Notes: generated by a model from the letters alone, not told the origin. DNA of 61,148 bases from Gemmiger sp. An87 (GCF_002159185.1 NZ_NFHD01000019.1:1-61148), one strand, 5' to 3'. Shown: positions 41,512-50,518, counted from the first letter of the stretch. Made by a program: numbers and translations.

Positions 41512-43053
41512 TTATTGCTCTTCGGTCATCATATGCATCAATTCGCAAGTGGAGTCATAGAGCTTATCATATATTGCCTGATACTTCTGGTAGATTTTAT
41601 ATTTTTTGAAATCAGGCTTATATACTGTTCCCGTTTTGATATGCTGAGCCAAGCAAGAAAAATTCTCAAATCCCGGATGTCTCACTCCTACTGCGGCCAT
41701 CATGGCATCGCCGTAACTCGCTCCCACTGTGACGTCCGGCGTGTTGATCTCTCTGCCCGTTACATCCGCCACAATCTGCATCCACAGCGCATTGTTCACC
41801 CCGCCGCCCACAGCAAAGATTTGATCAATGGACACATCCTCATGACTTTCCATCAGGCGTAGCTGCTGCTGAATGGAATACGCTACTCCTTCCAGCGCGC
41901 TGCGGTATAAATGCCGACGCGTATGGGAGATCGTGAGTCCAAACAAGATACCACATGCCAGTGGATCATTGACCGGTGTGCGTTCTCCCGCAAAATAGGG
42001 CAGCGTGATCAATCCGTCCGAACCTGGCGGTACCTGATCCACTCCCTCCAGCATCAGTTGATAGGCATCAATCCCCGTCTTTTTCTCCTGTTCCAATGCA
42101 TCACTGAACAGTTCATCTCTATACCATTTGGTCAAACTGCCACCAGTGTTCGTACCCGCGGAGATATCGCACAGTCCGGGCACAATGAATTGCTCACGCC
42201 ACAACCGCTCGTCGTCCACCAGGTGTCTGGTACCCAGAATCATATAGATGGAGGAACCAAACTGAATCATCATTTTGCCCGGCTCCACCACGCCGGCGCT
42301 GATAGCTTCAGCACCAGAATCATCTGTCCCCGTGATCACTGGTGTTCCCGGGGCCAGGCCTGTCTCTTTGGCCGCAGCCTCGGTTACGTAGCCCGCTAGA
42401 TCCGTTGCCTCCTGTACCTTCGCCAACTGGTCCGGTCGACAAACAGGCGCGCACAGTTCCGGGACCGGTCGCCAAGTTTTCGGATCATACAACGGATTGA
42501 AACTGGCCAGTCCCAAGAAACGATCCACCACATAATTGTCTGTCAGCTTTGCCGCAAGAAAACTGGAGCCAGTTAAAAATTTGTAAGTTCTGGCATACAC
42601 CTCTGGCTCGTTATTTTTGATCCACAGGATTTTGGGCATTACATCGCTAGAGCACAGCGGACGACCATACCAGCGGCGGATTTGTTCTGGGCCATACAGG
42701 CTGGTCAACTGTTCAATCTCTTTTCCTGCTCGCGCATCAATGCCATACAAAATGGCCTTGCGCAATGGACGGCACTGTTCATCAACTGGAAGGCAATCAG
42801 CTCCCAATGCGCTAAGCCCCACTGCCTTGATCTGAACCGGATCAATCCCGGATTTTTTCAATAGCCCTTGGCTGATACGACAGAAATCGCCCCACCAATC
42901 TTTTTCGGCATCGTGTTCGAAGTGATTCGGCTTCGGATTGGTCATGGTGTGCTGAGTAGAACAACACGCCACTACATTGCAATCCTCATCAATGATCACA
43001 CCTTTGCTGGAATTTGTTCCCGTATCAATTCCCATAAAATATGTAGCATCCAT
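41512..43053 (-). CDS. FGGY-family carbohydrate kinase
   Basis: This 513-aa two-lobed kinase of the xylulokinase/gluconokinase type has a first lobe beginning YFMGIDTGTNSSKGVIID. It then has the ADLP-like VGLSALGADCLPVD, GTDDSGAEAISAGVV, the FGGY signature region LYRSALEGVAYSIQQQL, and the adenosine motif FAVGGGVNNALWMQI. It phosphorylates a sugar or polyol whose identity is not evident. GGAGG supports the ATG at 43053 over a TTG at 43062. It is the last intact gene of the minus-strand module BtpA-HAD-kinase, 25 bases after the HAD gene. Confidence 0.92.
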   Translation of the reverse strand: MDATYFMGIDTGTNSSKGVIIDEDCNVVACCSTQHTMTNPKPNHFEHDAEKDWWGDFCRISQGLLKKSGIDPVQIKAVGLSALGADCLPVDEQCRPLRKAILYGIDARAGKEIEQLTSLYGPEQIRRWYGRPLCSSDVMPKILWIKNNEPEVYARTYKFLTGSSFLAAKLTDNYVVDRFLGLASFNPLYDPKTWRPVPELCAPVCRPDQLAKVQEATDLAGYVTEAAAKETGLAPGTPVITGTDDSGAEAISAGVVEPGKMMIQFGSSIYMILGTRHLVDDERLWREQFIVPGLCDISAGTNTGGSLTKWYRDELFSDALEQEKKTGIDAYQLMLEGVDQVPPGSDGLITLPYFAGERTPVNDPLACGILFGLTISHTRRHLYRSALEGVAYSIQQQLRLMESHEDVSIDQIFAVGGGVNNALWMQIVADVTGREINTPDVTVGASYGDAMMAAVGVRHPGFENFSCLAQHIKTGTVYKPDFKKYKIYQKYQAIYDKLYDSTCELMHMMTEEQ

Positions 43054-43087
43054 GCAATTCAACCTCCTTCACAACTATTCGCACAGT

Positions 43088-43906
43088 TCATTGAATTTCT
43101 TCGAAAAAATGTGCAACAATATGGGCCACTGTATCTTCATTATTGCAAAAAGGAGATACATAATCTGCCGCCCCCTTGACATGAGGCCGCGCGTTGGCCA
43201 CTGCTACACCGATGTCACTGTTCTTAATCATTTCAATGTCGTTATCGTAATCCCCAACAGCAATGATCCGGAACGGTTGAACCGGCAGCAGCGAAAGCAG
43301 GCGACAAATACCGTTCCATTTGCTGATTCCCGGTGCCATGATGTCTACACTGGTAGGGTCGCTTGGCGTAACACTGAGTGCAAGCCCCTTGCGCCGCACA
43401 AACTCCCACACGGGCTTCCAGTCCTGGGTCACAGTAAAGCCCTCGATGTCATCCAGCGGCAACTGATCACAGTGTTGAAATCGGCTGGGCCAAACCCCCA
43501 ACTGATCAGCATACTCTCTCAGACTGTCATTTTCCTTATTCACCGCCCATAACGGTCCAGCCAGTACATGTAACAGATAGTCATGATGCAAGCAAAATTC
43601 CACCAGCTGCCGAGCCGACACTGGATCAATTCGTTCCCGGAATAATACCCGGCCACTGCCGGTCTCTACTAGCTTACCCCCGTTGTTCAGCAACAGATAG
43701 TCGGCGCAGTCAGACACGTCTCCCAGTGGAAGCATGTCCACCTCTCGACGACCAGTGGCAAAGCAGACCATATTCCCCTGACTACGAACCCATTGCAACG
43801 CTCGCCGGTTCTCCCTGCTGATGTTCCCCTGGTCATCGCAAGTAGTGCCATCCAGATCCAGAACCAACAGGGCCGGAACTCTGTTGCTATCTTTATGCCC
43901 CCTCAT
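43088..43906 (-). CDS. Cof-type HAD hydrolase
   Basis: This 272-aa HAD phosphatase has motif I ALLVLDLDGTTCDD, motif II CFATGR (Thr), a C2 cap, motif III Lys near GISKWNGI, and motif IV AVGDYDNDIEMIK. Such enzymes dephosphorylate sugar phosphates or flavin and pyridoxal phosphates. It overlaps the upstream BtpA-like gene by four bases (ATGA) and precedes the FGGY kinase. A phosphatase and a kinase in one module suggest handling of a dead-end sugar phosphate or swapping of the phosphate position. Confidence 0.92.
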   Translation of the reverse strand: MRGHKDSNRVPALLVLDLDGTTCDDQGNISRENRRALQWVRSQGNMVCFATGRREVDMLPLGDVSDCADYLLLNNGGKLVETGSGRVLFRERIDPVSARQLVEFCLHHDYLLHVLAGPLWAVNKENDSLREYADQLGVWPSRFQHCDQLPLDDIEGFTVTQDWKPVWEFVRRKGLALSVTPSDPTSVDIMAPGISKWNGICRLLSLLPVQPFRIIAVGDYDNDIEMIKNSDIGVAVANARPHVKGAADYVSPFCNNEDTVAHIVAHFFEEIQ

Positions 43907-44730
43907 CTGGCTCGCACCTGGTACACTACCCGCATCAGCTCCCTGACCCGGTCAGCGCACACCCGCACATTCTCCAACTGTTCGTTTTCCAGTCTACCGC
44001 CCTCCTTGAAATAGGTCCCCACTACTGCTCCATCCGCCACCGCCAGCTTACGGGCAATGGTATCTGGCCGACATCCTGTATTGCACAGGATCACCGTTTG
44101 AGGCGCAGCCTGTTTGACACTGGCAATCAGCTCCTCGTCCACATCTTGTCCGGCCGCATTGGCTGAAACACATAATCCATCCGGATGGACCTTGAAAATA
44201 GTGGATCGAGCAATGTCTGCCAATGGCCTGTTATCTAGGTTTTGGTCGGATTCCGGATTGATAAAATACAGCATCCGAAGCTGCTGCAGATGCAGCTCCG
44301 CACGCCGGCGCATCAATTTGGAAAAATCATTGTTATACAGGCCTCCATCTCCCACATACACGCCGGAAAAGGTCCCACGCACAAAGTCTGCATCCACCGC
44401 GGCGGCCAGCTCAATCGTGGCGCGCCCATCCGAGATGCAGTCCACGCCAAAGGGGACTCTCAGATCCTGCTTGAGCCGCCCCACCACATAGGCCATGGCC
44501 GCCGGGGTCACAAAGTTCATCTGTCGCTCATAGGGCAGGCTGAACTCGTTGCTGATCAGCACCCCGTCCACGCCGCCCTCCTGCAGCGCCTGCAGGTCCG
44601 CCCGGGCATGTTCCACAATCTCTTCCATCGCGGTGTTCGGACGAAAGCGGGGATCGCCAGGCAGTGGGTCCAGATGCAGCATAGCGATGATGGGCTTTTT
44701 TACGCCGAATAAGATTTCACTCCAAAGCAT
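43903..44730 (-). CDS. BtpA/SgcQ-family TIM-barrel protein
   Basis: This 275-aa protein has MLWSEILFGVKKPIIAMLHLDPLPGDPRF, then GVDGVLISNEFSLPY, VPFGVDCISDG, ADFVRGTFSGVYVGDGGL and a C-terminal ADGAVVGTYFKEGG. These are all characteristic of the BtpA family, named from a photosystem I biogenesis protein but common as SgcQ in sugar operons. It is likely a phosphosugar- or nucleoside-processing enzyme. GGAGG nine bases upstream supports the ATG at 44730, and the longer frame from 44778 is rejected. A hairpin separates it from the frlB-like gene upstream. Confidence 0.88.
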   Translation of the reverse strand: MLWSEILFGVKKPIIAMLHLDPLPGDPRFRPNTAMEEIVEHARADLQALQEGGVDGVLISNEFSLPYERQMNFVTPAAMAYVVGRLKQDLRVPFGVDCISDGRATIELAAAVDADFVRGTFSGVYVGDGGLYNNDFSKLMRRRAELHLQQLRMLYFINPESDQNLDNRPLADIARSTIFKVHPDGLCVSANAAGQDVDEELIASVKQAAPQTVILCNTGCRPDTIARKLAVADGAVVGTYFKEGGRLENEQLENVRVCADRVRELMRVVYQVRAR

Positions 44731-44755
44731 GGTTAGCATCCTCCTTTTTGAAAAG

Positions 44756-44797
44756 AGCCGCCGCAACGACTCATGCAAGGAATCGCTGCGGCGGCTC
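44756..44797 (-). terminator. Hairpin between frlB-like and btpA-like genes, partial terminator
   Basis: An 11-base-pair stem (GAGCCGCCGCA/TGCGGCGGCTC) with a 20-base loop is followed by TTTTC on the minus strand. The short U-run suggests incomplete termination between the upper and lower parts of the transcript. Confidence 0.65.
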
Positions 44798-44811
44798 GTG
44801 CTGTAAATGGA

Positions 44812-45873
44812 TCAATACTCAAATTGGCGGTAGTAGCGGCGTATCGACAGCGGATGGCGCAGGAACAGCTCCATGTAAGCGTCCACGCGATTGTTCACAC
44901 CGTGCATCACCAGATGAGAAATCGTGCCGCGGAATTCCGGGCTGATGCCCTTCAACGCAAACTCCTTGGTATCGATGATGGTATAATTGCCGCACACCTT
45001 GGGCAGGAAACGCGCCACCCGTTCGGCCAGCGGACGCTGCTCATCCTCGCCCATAAACAGGGTAACGGGGGTGTCCCACACCACAATCTCCTGCATGCCG
45101 TGGAAGAACTCCTGGCAGGAGATGGACTTGGTGCGAATCCACATCTGCTCTTCCCAGTAGCACATGGCATAGGAATAGGTGGCACCATACTGGTTGCCTG
45201 AACCAATGAAGTAGCGCGGCAGGTCCGGATGCTCGTTCCGGAACGCGACACAGGCCTTGGCGTAATCGTAGGCCCAGGCATCGGACTCCTTTTCCACATC
45301 CACCAGTACCTGCGCCAGATGAGCCTCCATCTCCCGGTTGTACCGGTCATAGTCCGCAAACTCGCCGTTTTTGTACATCAGGTAGTTCGCTACCATGTAA
45401 AATTTCAGCTGTTCGTTCTTGGGATAGACCACCAGATAATCCTGCTTGTCCGGCTGGGTCAGCACACTGCCTGGCGTGTCGATAAAGCTGAACACCCTGC
45501 CGCCAATCTGATGCACCCGGTCCACCAGCTGTACCATCTCCTTGGTGTTGCCGGAAACCGAAGAGAGGATCACCACCGAGCGATCGGTGAATCGACGGTT
45601 GCCCGTGGTCAAAAATTCGGCGGCATTCTCCACGAACACCGGCAGTTTGGAGCGTCCGCGCATATAGACCTCCACCTGCATGCTGGAGGCGTAGGTGCCA
45701 CCGATACCAATAAAATAGATCCCGTCGAAACCATCGGCCCAGATCTGGTCGATGATCTGTTCAATCTGGCCACGCAGTGCCAGCGCGCCATTTACACTGT
45801 CCAGAGATTCTTTTTCATCAAAATTACGCAGACACGCACCGGTCTGTTCGTTCCACATAGAAGTCGTAACCAT
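44812..45873 (-). CDS. frlB: SIS-domain deglycase, FrlB-like (fructosamine-6-phosphate deglycase family)
   Basis: This 353-aa double-SIS protein has FIGIGGTYASSMQVEVYMRGRSKLPV (residues ~53-80), then SSVSGNTKEMV, ARYFIGSGNQYGATYSYA-type second SIS (PRYFIGSGN near 215) and the catalytic region SCQEFFHGMQEIV. This is the pattern of FrlB, which splits fructoselysine 6-phosphate to glucose 6-phosphate and lysine, and of GfrF, which acts on glucoselysine 6-phosphate. The symbol reflects family and context; substrate specificity is open. It sits in a minus-strand run with an esterase, a GntR regulator and a PfkB kinase. Confidence 0.85.
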   Translation of the reverse strand: MVTTSMWNEQTGACLRNFDEKESLDSVNGALALRGQIEQIIDQIWADGFDGIYFIGIGGTYASSMQVEVYMRGRSKLPVFVENAAEFLTTGNRRFTDRSVVILSSVSGNTKEMVQLVDRVHQIGGRVFSFIDTPGSVLTQPDKQDYLVVYPKNEQLKFYMVANYLMYKNGEFADYDRYNREMEAHLAQVLVDVEKESDAWAYDYAKACVAFRNEHPDLPRYFIGSGNQYGATYSYAMCYWEEQMWIRTKSISCQEFFHGMQEIVVWDTPVTLFMGEDEQRPLAERVARFLPKVCGNYTIIDTKEFALKGISPEFRGTISHLVMHGVNNRVDAYMELFLRHPLSIRRYYRQFEY

Positions 45874-45930
45874 AATACAAATGCTCCTTCTCTTTCATAC
45901 TATCATACAGTTTTCCCGCCAAGCGCCGGC

Positions 45931-46731
45931 TCAGAAAATCGGGCTGGTCTGCAGGTCCATTCCGCAAAAATACTGGAACGCCCGCTGGATCGCCACATCC
46001 CAGAAGGGCCACGCATGCTCTCCGGCCCATTCCAGATAGGTGTGTCCATATCCCGCCGCTCTGGCCGCATCCCGAAAGCGCAGATTGTCTGCATACAAAA
46101 AATCTTCCGTGCCGCAGATCTGCAGCAGCCCGGGGCGCCCAGGGTCGTTGGCCCGGACCCTCAGCAGCTGAAACAAGTCCTCCTGCGGATCAGGCGGCAT
46201 GCCCATTCCGTGAAGGGCGTCCAGTTCCTGGGACAGCACATCCGGCCACTCTCCTTTGCGGACCCGTTCCACCATGGCGGCATAATCCATCACGCCGGAC
46301 AGACTTGCGCAGGCGGCAAAGCACTCCGGCCTGCGCAGGGCCACCTTGACCGCCCCGTAACCGCCCATGCTTTCCCCCGCAATAAATGTGGAGGCTCTTG
46401 CTTCGGGCAGTCGAAACCAGGTTTTGCACAACTCACTCAGTTCGTCGGCCACATACCCGAAATAGTCCGGGCCGTACCGGGCCGTGCAGTAAAAACTGCG
46501 CTGGACCTCCGGCATGATCACAATGAAATTGTATTTTTTGGCATAGTATTCAATTTTGGAAAAGCGGGTCCATTCGCTGGCGTTGGCCGCAAGGCCATGC
46601 AGCAGATACAGAACCCTGGGCTCCCCCGTCCACAGCGGAGTTACATCGTTGGAGGGGTCCGGGAAGATCACATACAGCTGGGTGGTCATGCGGAGCTTTT
46701 GGGAATAAAATTCCCCGCGGAACAACCCCAT
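45931..46731 (-). CDS. Alpha/beta-hydrolase, esterase-D/tributyrin-esterase type
   Basis: This 266-aa esterase has an oxyanion segment VLYLLHGLAANASEW, a nucleophile elbow GESMGG with catalytic Ser, an acid near CGTEDFLYAD, and His in WAGEHAWPFWD. It lacks a signal peptide, so it acts in the cytoplasm. GGGAGGG supports the ATG at 46731. It lies between the frlB-like gene and a GntR gene in the fructosamine region. I infer that it removes an ester group (for example acetyl or another acyl) from a modified sugar or Amadori compound before or after phosphorylation. Confidence 0.88.
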   Translation of the reverse strand: MGLFRGEFYSQKLRMTTQLYVIFPDPSNDVTPLWTGEPRVLYLLHGLAANASEWTRFSKIEYYAKKYNFIVIMPEVQRSFYCTARYGPDYFGYVADELSELCKTWFRLPEARASTFIAGESMGGYGAVKVALRRPECFAACASLSGVMDYAAMVERVRKGEWPDVLSQELDALHGMGMPPDPQEDLFQLLRVRANDPGRPGLLQICGTEDFLYADNLRFRDAARAAGYGHTYLEWAGEHAWPFWDVAIQRAFQYFCGMDLQTSPIF

Positions 46732-46758
46732 TACAAGCCCTCCCTTCACAGGGCACGC

Positions 46759-47478
46759 TCATTTTTGAAAATGAACGGTAAAATTGCACTTGTCGCCCCG
46801 GGTATAGTTGCGCGAAAACTCAATCACCCGACCGTTTTCATCCTGGCTGGTGCACTCGAACAGCATCACGGCCTGCTCGCATGAAATGCCGAGCAGACGC
46901 GCGTCGTTTGCTTCCAGCACAGCCAGGTCCAGCGTTTGCCGCGCTTGTTTGGGGCGCACGTGATAAAAATCATAAACCTCATACAAAGAAAAGACGGACA
47001 GATCGATTCCTTCCAGCTTCGGGACCACATAATGCGGAATGAAAACCTCTTCCAACGAAACCGGCTCATCGCTCACATAGCAGATACGCTTGATGTAATA
47101 GATGGAGTCCTCCGGCTGAATCCCGAAGACCAACGCATACTTGTTTCCCGCCGGGCGTAGCGCCTTGGTGAGGATTCGGGTGGAGGGCACCGCGTTTTTC
47201 TGCCGGATGGTTTGCGTAAACCCGCCCAGATTGTCCAGGTCCCGGTTCATCTTTTCCCCCAGCACATAGACGCCCTTGCCCTGCACCCGCTTGAGCAGTC
47301 CCTCGTACACTAGGGCTCCAATGGCTGTGCGCACGGTCAGACGGTTCACATCATATTGGGCTGCCAGTTCGTTTTCCGGTGGGATCGCCGTGCCGGGAGG
47401 GTATATCCCTTCCTCAATTTGTGCGCGAATGATCTCCCGCAGCTGCAAAGAGACAAGTCCAGTTCCGATGTGTTCCAT
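46759..47478 (-). CDS. GntR/UTRA-family regulator (first of three)
   Basis: This 239-aa regulator has an N-terminal GntR winged helix (LREIIRAQIEEGIYPPGTAIPPENELAAQYDVNRLTVRTAIGALVYEGLL). A UTRA effector domain (~90-239) follows, with YALVFGIQPEDSIYYIKRICYVSDEPVSLEEVFIPHY and RVIEFSRNYTRGDKCNFTVHF. Members of this HutC/FrlR subgroup sense sugar phosphates. AAAGGA supports the start. It lies 36 bases after the PfkB gene and 27 bases before the esterase gene, within the minus-strand series. Confidence 0.93.
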   Translation of the reverse strand: MEHIGTGLVSLQLREIIRAQIEEGIYPPGTAIPPENELAAQYDVNRLTVRTAIGALVYEGLLKRVQGKGVYVLGEKMNRDLDNLGGFTQTIRQKNAVPSTRILTKALRPAGNKYALVFGIQPEDSIYYIKRICYVSDEPVSLEEVFIPHYVVPKLEGIDLSVFSLYEVYDFYHVRPKQARQTLDLAVLEANDARLLGISCEQAVMLFECTSQDENGRVIEFSRNYTRGDKCNFTVHFQK

Positions 47479-47514
47479 GTCGAGTCCTTTCTTGTTCGGC
47501 TTATGCGGGACCGG

Positions 47515-48312
47515 TTACAGCCACGCGCCGAAATATTGCAATGTTTCTGTGGAGGTTGCGGCTCCCTTTTCCATGCACGCCTCAATGGGCAATCCGTCCA
47601 CTAGGCCATGCAGGAAACCAGCGATGTAGCTGTCGCCCGCACCCATCGTATCCACCACATTGGGGCAGGGAACAATCCCAAAGGAATGGAAGGTCTGACC
47701 ATCAAAGCACAGACTTCCCTGCTCGCCCAGCATGGCAATCACCAGTTTGGGCCCCTGTCTGTGCAGCACCTTCATCAGCTCACGCAGGGTTTCGGTGTCT
47801 CCGTCATCCGAGGAAAAGAACAGATAATCCGTATAGGGGATTGCCTCCGCGCAAGCGGCGTCTCCGGGACGAGTGGCACAGTCAAATGCGGTTTTTACCC
47901 CGCGCTGCTGGAGCTGGCCGAAGAAACGGCCCACCTTGCCCCACAGGTCGCACACCACCACGTCATGTGTGCTGATGAAATCCATATCTTCCGACGACAG
48001 GGTGTACTGCTCCAGCACGCCCTCGTCATAGTCGCCGAATACCCGTTCACCGTCCACCAGGGTCACCTGGGAAACCGCCGTATGCCCGTGCAGCACGTGC
48101 AGATGACTCGTGTCCACACCCTTGCGGGTCATAGCTTCGGCCATAATCTGCCCATACACATCGTCGCCCACCGGCCCGATGTAGGAGGCCTGGCCCCCGT
48201 TGCGCACCGTGTAAACCGCCATGTTCACCGGGCCGCCGCCGGGATAGGCTGTTCCGCCCTCCACATTATTATAATAATCAATGCAATTGCTGCCAACTGC
48301 TGCCAGTTTCAT
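47515..48312 (-). CDS. frlD: PfkB-family kinase, FrlD-like (fructosamine 6-kinase)
   Basis: This 265-aa sugar kinase starts MKLAAVGSNCIDYYNNVEGGTAYPGGGPVNMAVY. It has the FrlD-like RVFGDYDEGVLEQYTLSSEDMDFISTHDVVVCDLWG and the catalytic signature DTMGAGDSYIAGFLHG (Asp as base, GAGD anion hole). FrlD phosphorylates fructoselysine at C6. It overlaps the GntR gene at 48309 by four bases. A second FrlD-like gene lies at 53185. The start codon and spacing are unambiguous. The exact amine partner (lysine, another amino acid, or an amine) is unknown. Confidence 0.87.
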   Translation of the reverse strand: MKLAAVGSNCIDYYNNVEGGTAYPGGGPVNMAVYTVRNGGQASYIGPVGDDVYGQIMAEAMTRKGVDTSHLHVLHGHTAVSQVTLVDGERVFGDYDEGVLEQYTLSSEDMDFISTHDVVVCDLWGKVGRFFGQLQQRGVKTAFDCATRPGDAACAEAIPYTDYLFFSSDDGDTETLRELMKVLHRQGPKLVIAMLGEQGSLCFDGQTFHSFGIVPCPNVVDTMGAGDSYIAGFLHGLVDGLPIEACMEKGAATSTETLQYFGAWL

Positions 48313-49055
48313 AACTGTTCCACCTTTTCTTTGGGTTGTGTTGTAAGGATGCTGGAAAACCGGATCTTGTCGGCGCGCGTGACAGATTTGAACACTTCGA
48401 TTGGCCTGTTCTGGCTGTCGAACGAGATACCGGACACATAGAACAGCGGCGCCCCCACCGGAACCTCAAGCAGTTCACTTTCCCCTTCGGTGGCGTAAGT
48501 GATACCGATAGTCTGGTGACCATGATCCACCGTAATGCCGTAATGTGCCAGCACGTTGTAGAAGGATTCATTGGAAAAATCGTACTGCTCAATCCCCGGG
48601 CAGATTGCCGGATCAAGGTAGTTGGCCTCAATCGTCACCGGCTGTCCGTTGATACAGCGCAGTCTCCGCAGCTGGAAGACCGGGCTTTGCTCCGCAAGCC
48701 CCAGCTTCCTTTCCACCGAGCGGGGGGCCGCTGCCGTTCGCACGTCCAGCGGCCGGGTCTGCATGCTGCGGTAGTTCTGCAGAACCTGATCGGTGAAGGA
48801 CTTCACATCCTGCAGCGTCCGCTCCAGCTTGGGCGGCGCCACAAAGGTACCCGCCCCCTTGCGGTGGTACACCTTGCCCTCTACAATCAGTCGGCGGATC
48901 GCGCTGCGCAGCGTGGTCCGATTCATTTGCCACATGCTGCACATATCCCGTTCGCTGGGCAGCTTGGAATGCGGTGCAAGATCGTTCTGCAAAATATAGC
49001 ACTCAATCTGTTCCGTTGCCTGGTCCCGCGGGCGTGCGCGAAATTGCTGTTCCAT
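48309..49055 (-). CDS. GntR/UTRA-family regulator (second of three)
   Basis: This 248-aa protein has a GntR winged helix (EQIECYILQNDLAPHSKLPSERDMCSMWQMNRTTLRSAIRRLI) and a UTRA domain (SPVFQLRRLRCINGQPVTIEANYLDPAICPG, then SVTRADKIRF). It is coupled to the FrlD-like kinase gene by an ATGA overlap. A strong hairpin lies in the 100-base gap to the APC permease gene upstream. It probably regulates the permease-kinase unit in response to a phosphorylated Amadori compound, as FrlR does. Confidence 0.93.
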   Translation of the reverse strand: MEQQFRARPRDQATEQIECYILQNDLAPHSKLPSERDMCSMWQMNRTTLRSAIRRLIVEGKVYHRKGAGTFVAPPKLERTLQDVKSFTDQVLQNYRSMQTRPLDVRTAAAPRSVERKLGLAEQSPVFQLRRLRCINGQPVTIEANYLDPAICPGIEQYDFSNESFYNVLAHYGITVDHGHQTIGITYATEGESELLEVPVGAPLFYVSGISFDSQNRPIEVFKSVTRADKIRFSSILTTQPKEKVEQL

Positions 49056-49087
49056 AGAATCCCGTCTTCCTTATCCAATTGCCGGTC

Positions 49088-49122
49088 CCGGATTTCCGCG
49101 GCTTAAAGCCGCGGAAATCCGG
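49088..49122 (-). other. Very stable intercistronic hairpin between frlA-like and gntR genes
   Basis: A 15-base-pair perfect stem (CCGGATTTCCGCGGC) with a 5-base loop and no following U-run. It is not a classical terminator. It may block 3' exonucleases so that the permease mRNA is retained. Confidence 0.6.
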
Positions 49123-49156
49123 TCGGCCGATTCACTGTCGTGGTTTGCGGAAACGA

Positions 49157-50518
49157 TCAGGCGTTCCCTTGCTTTTTCTGGTTCTGCCGCTCCATCAGGT
49201 AGTAAGCCGGCAGGCCGGTGCCCACCGCCACCACTGCAGCAATGATGCTGGGCAGCGCGGACCAGATGAAGGTGGAGTAGATCAGCGTGGCAGTCATCAC
49301 CATGGCGATTACCGGCATGACGTATCCGCCGGGCATTCTGTAGGTGGGTTTGTAATGCTCCTTGCGGCGCAGCACAAAGATGGTGCCGAAGGTCAGGAAG
49401 TTCTTCAGCAATGCGATCACGGTGAAGTAACCCAGAAGATCAGACAGGCTGGAGGCGAAGATCAGAACGATAGCCACCATGCACTGAACAACGATGGAGA
49501 ACGCGGGGGTCTGGTATTTGGGATGCACCTGGCCAAACTGCTTGAAGAACAGTCCGTCACGCGCCATCGCGTACTCGATGCGGGGCTGGAACATGATGCA
49601 GCTGGACAGAGAGCCGATCACCACGATGATGGCCATGATCGCAACCACCACGTCGGCGCCCTGGCCGATTACGGGGATCTTGGAGGCCAGCAGCGCGATG
49701 GGCGCATCGGAAGAAGCCAGCTCATCGATGCTCAGCAGGCCGGAAGCTACGAAGGTCAGGCCCACATACAGGCCCAGAACGATCAGCGCAGTAAGAATCA
49801 GACCACGGGGCATATTCTTCTCGGGCTCTTTGATCTCGCCGGACATGTAGCAGGCAGCGCCCATGCCGTCAAAAGACCAAGTGGTGGCGGAGATACCGGC
49901 CAGCAGCGCCGTGATTCCGGTGACCGTGGTGCCCGCCAGAGGAGTGGCCGACAGCAGGGTGGACCCATTCATGAAGAACAGTCCTACACCGATAATCAGT
50001 ACAAAGGGCAGAATTTTCAGGGCGGTGATGAAGGTCTGGAACTTGCCGCCTCCCTCCACACTGCGCAGATGCACCATCATGAACACCAGCACGAAAAGCG
50101 TAGCAACGATCTTCAGCACGATGCCGTGCATGGGCAGGAAGTAAGCCAGGTAGTTAACGATCGCCAGCGCCATAATGGAGATGGACGGGGGATCGGTGGC
50201 CCAGAAGCTGATCCAGCCGCACAGGAAGGCCAGCGGGCGGGACCCGGCTTCACGGAAGTAAACATACTGACCACCATCCTCAGGGAATGCGGAAGCCAAT
50301 TCTGCGTAGCAGAAGTTGGCAGGTACCTGAAGCAGACCGCCGATCAGGAAGGCAAGCACCAGGAACAGGCTGCTTCCTGCGGCATTGGCCACCTCAGACA
50401 GAGACGAGAAGATACCGGAACCAACGGTGGTGCCGACGCCCAATGCGATCACAGCGCCCAGTCCTAATTTGCGTCCCAGCTCCGCGCTGGGTGCAGTCGT
50501 TGTTTCGTGTTTCGACAT
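49157..50518 (-). CDS. frlA: APC-family amino acid/fructoselysine permease, FrlA-like
   Basis: This 453-aa protein has twelve predicted membrane segments. The APC entry motif GLGAVIALGVGTTVGSGIFSSLSEVA is near 17-42, and the second conserved region is YMSGEIKEPEKNMPRGL (E in helix 6 end). FrlA of E. coli belongs to this family. AAAGGAG supports the ATG at 50518, and a longer frame to 50644 is rejected. It has its own promoter. Import of Amadori amino acids without phosphorylation would fit the separate FrlD-like kinases. Ordinary amino-acid transport is the alternative. Confidence 0.83.
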   Translation of the reverse strand: MSKHETTTAPSAELGRKLGLGAVIALGVGTTVGSGIFSSLSEVANAAGSSLFLVLAFLIGGLLQVPANFCYAELASAFPEDGGQYVYFREAGSRPLAFLCGWISFWATDPPSISIMALAIVNYLAYFLPMHGIVLKIVATLFVLVFMMVHLRSVEGGGKFQTFITALKILPFVLIIGVGLFFMNGSTLLSATPLAGTTVTGITALLAGISATTWSFDGMGAACYMSGEIKEPEKNMPRGLILTALIVLGLYVGLTFVASGLLSIDELASSDAPIALLASKIPVIGQGADVVVAIMAIIVVIGSLSSCIMFQPRIEYAMARDGLFFKQFGQVHPKYQTPAFSIVVQCMVAIVLIFASSLSDLLGYFTVIALLKNFLTFGTIFVLRRKEHYKPTYRMPGGYVMPVIAMVMTATLIYSTFIWSALPSIIAAVVAVGTGLPAYYLMERQNQKKQGNA

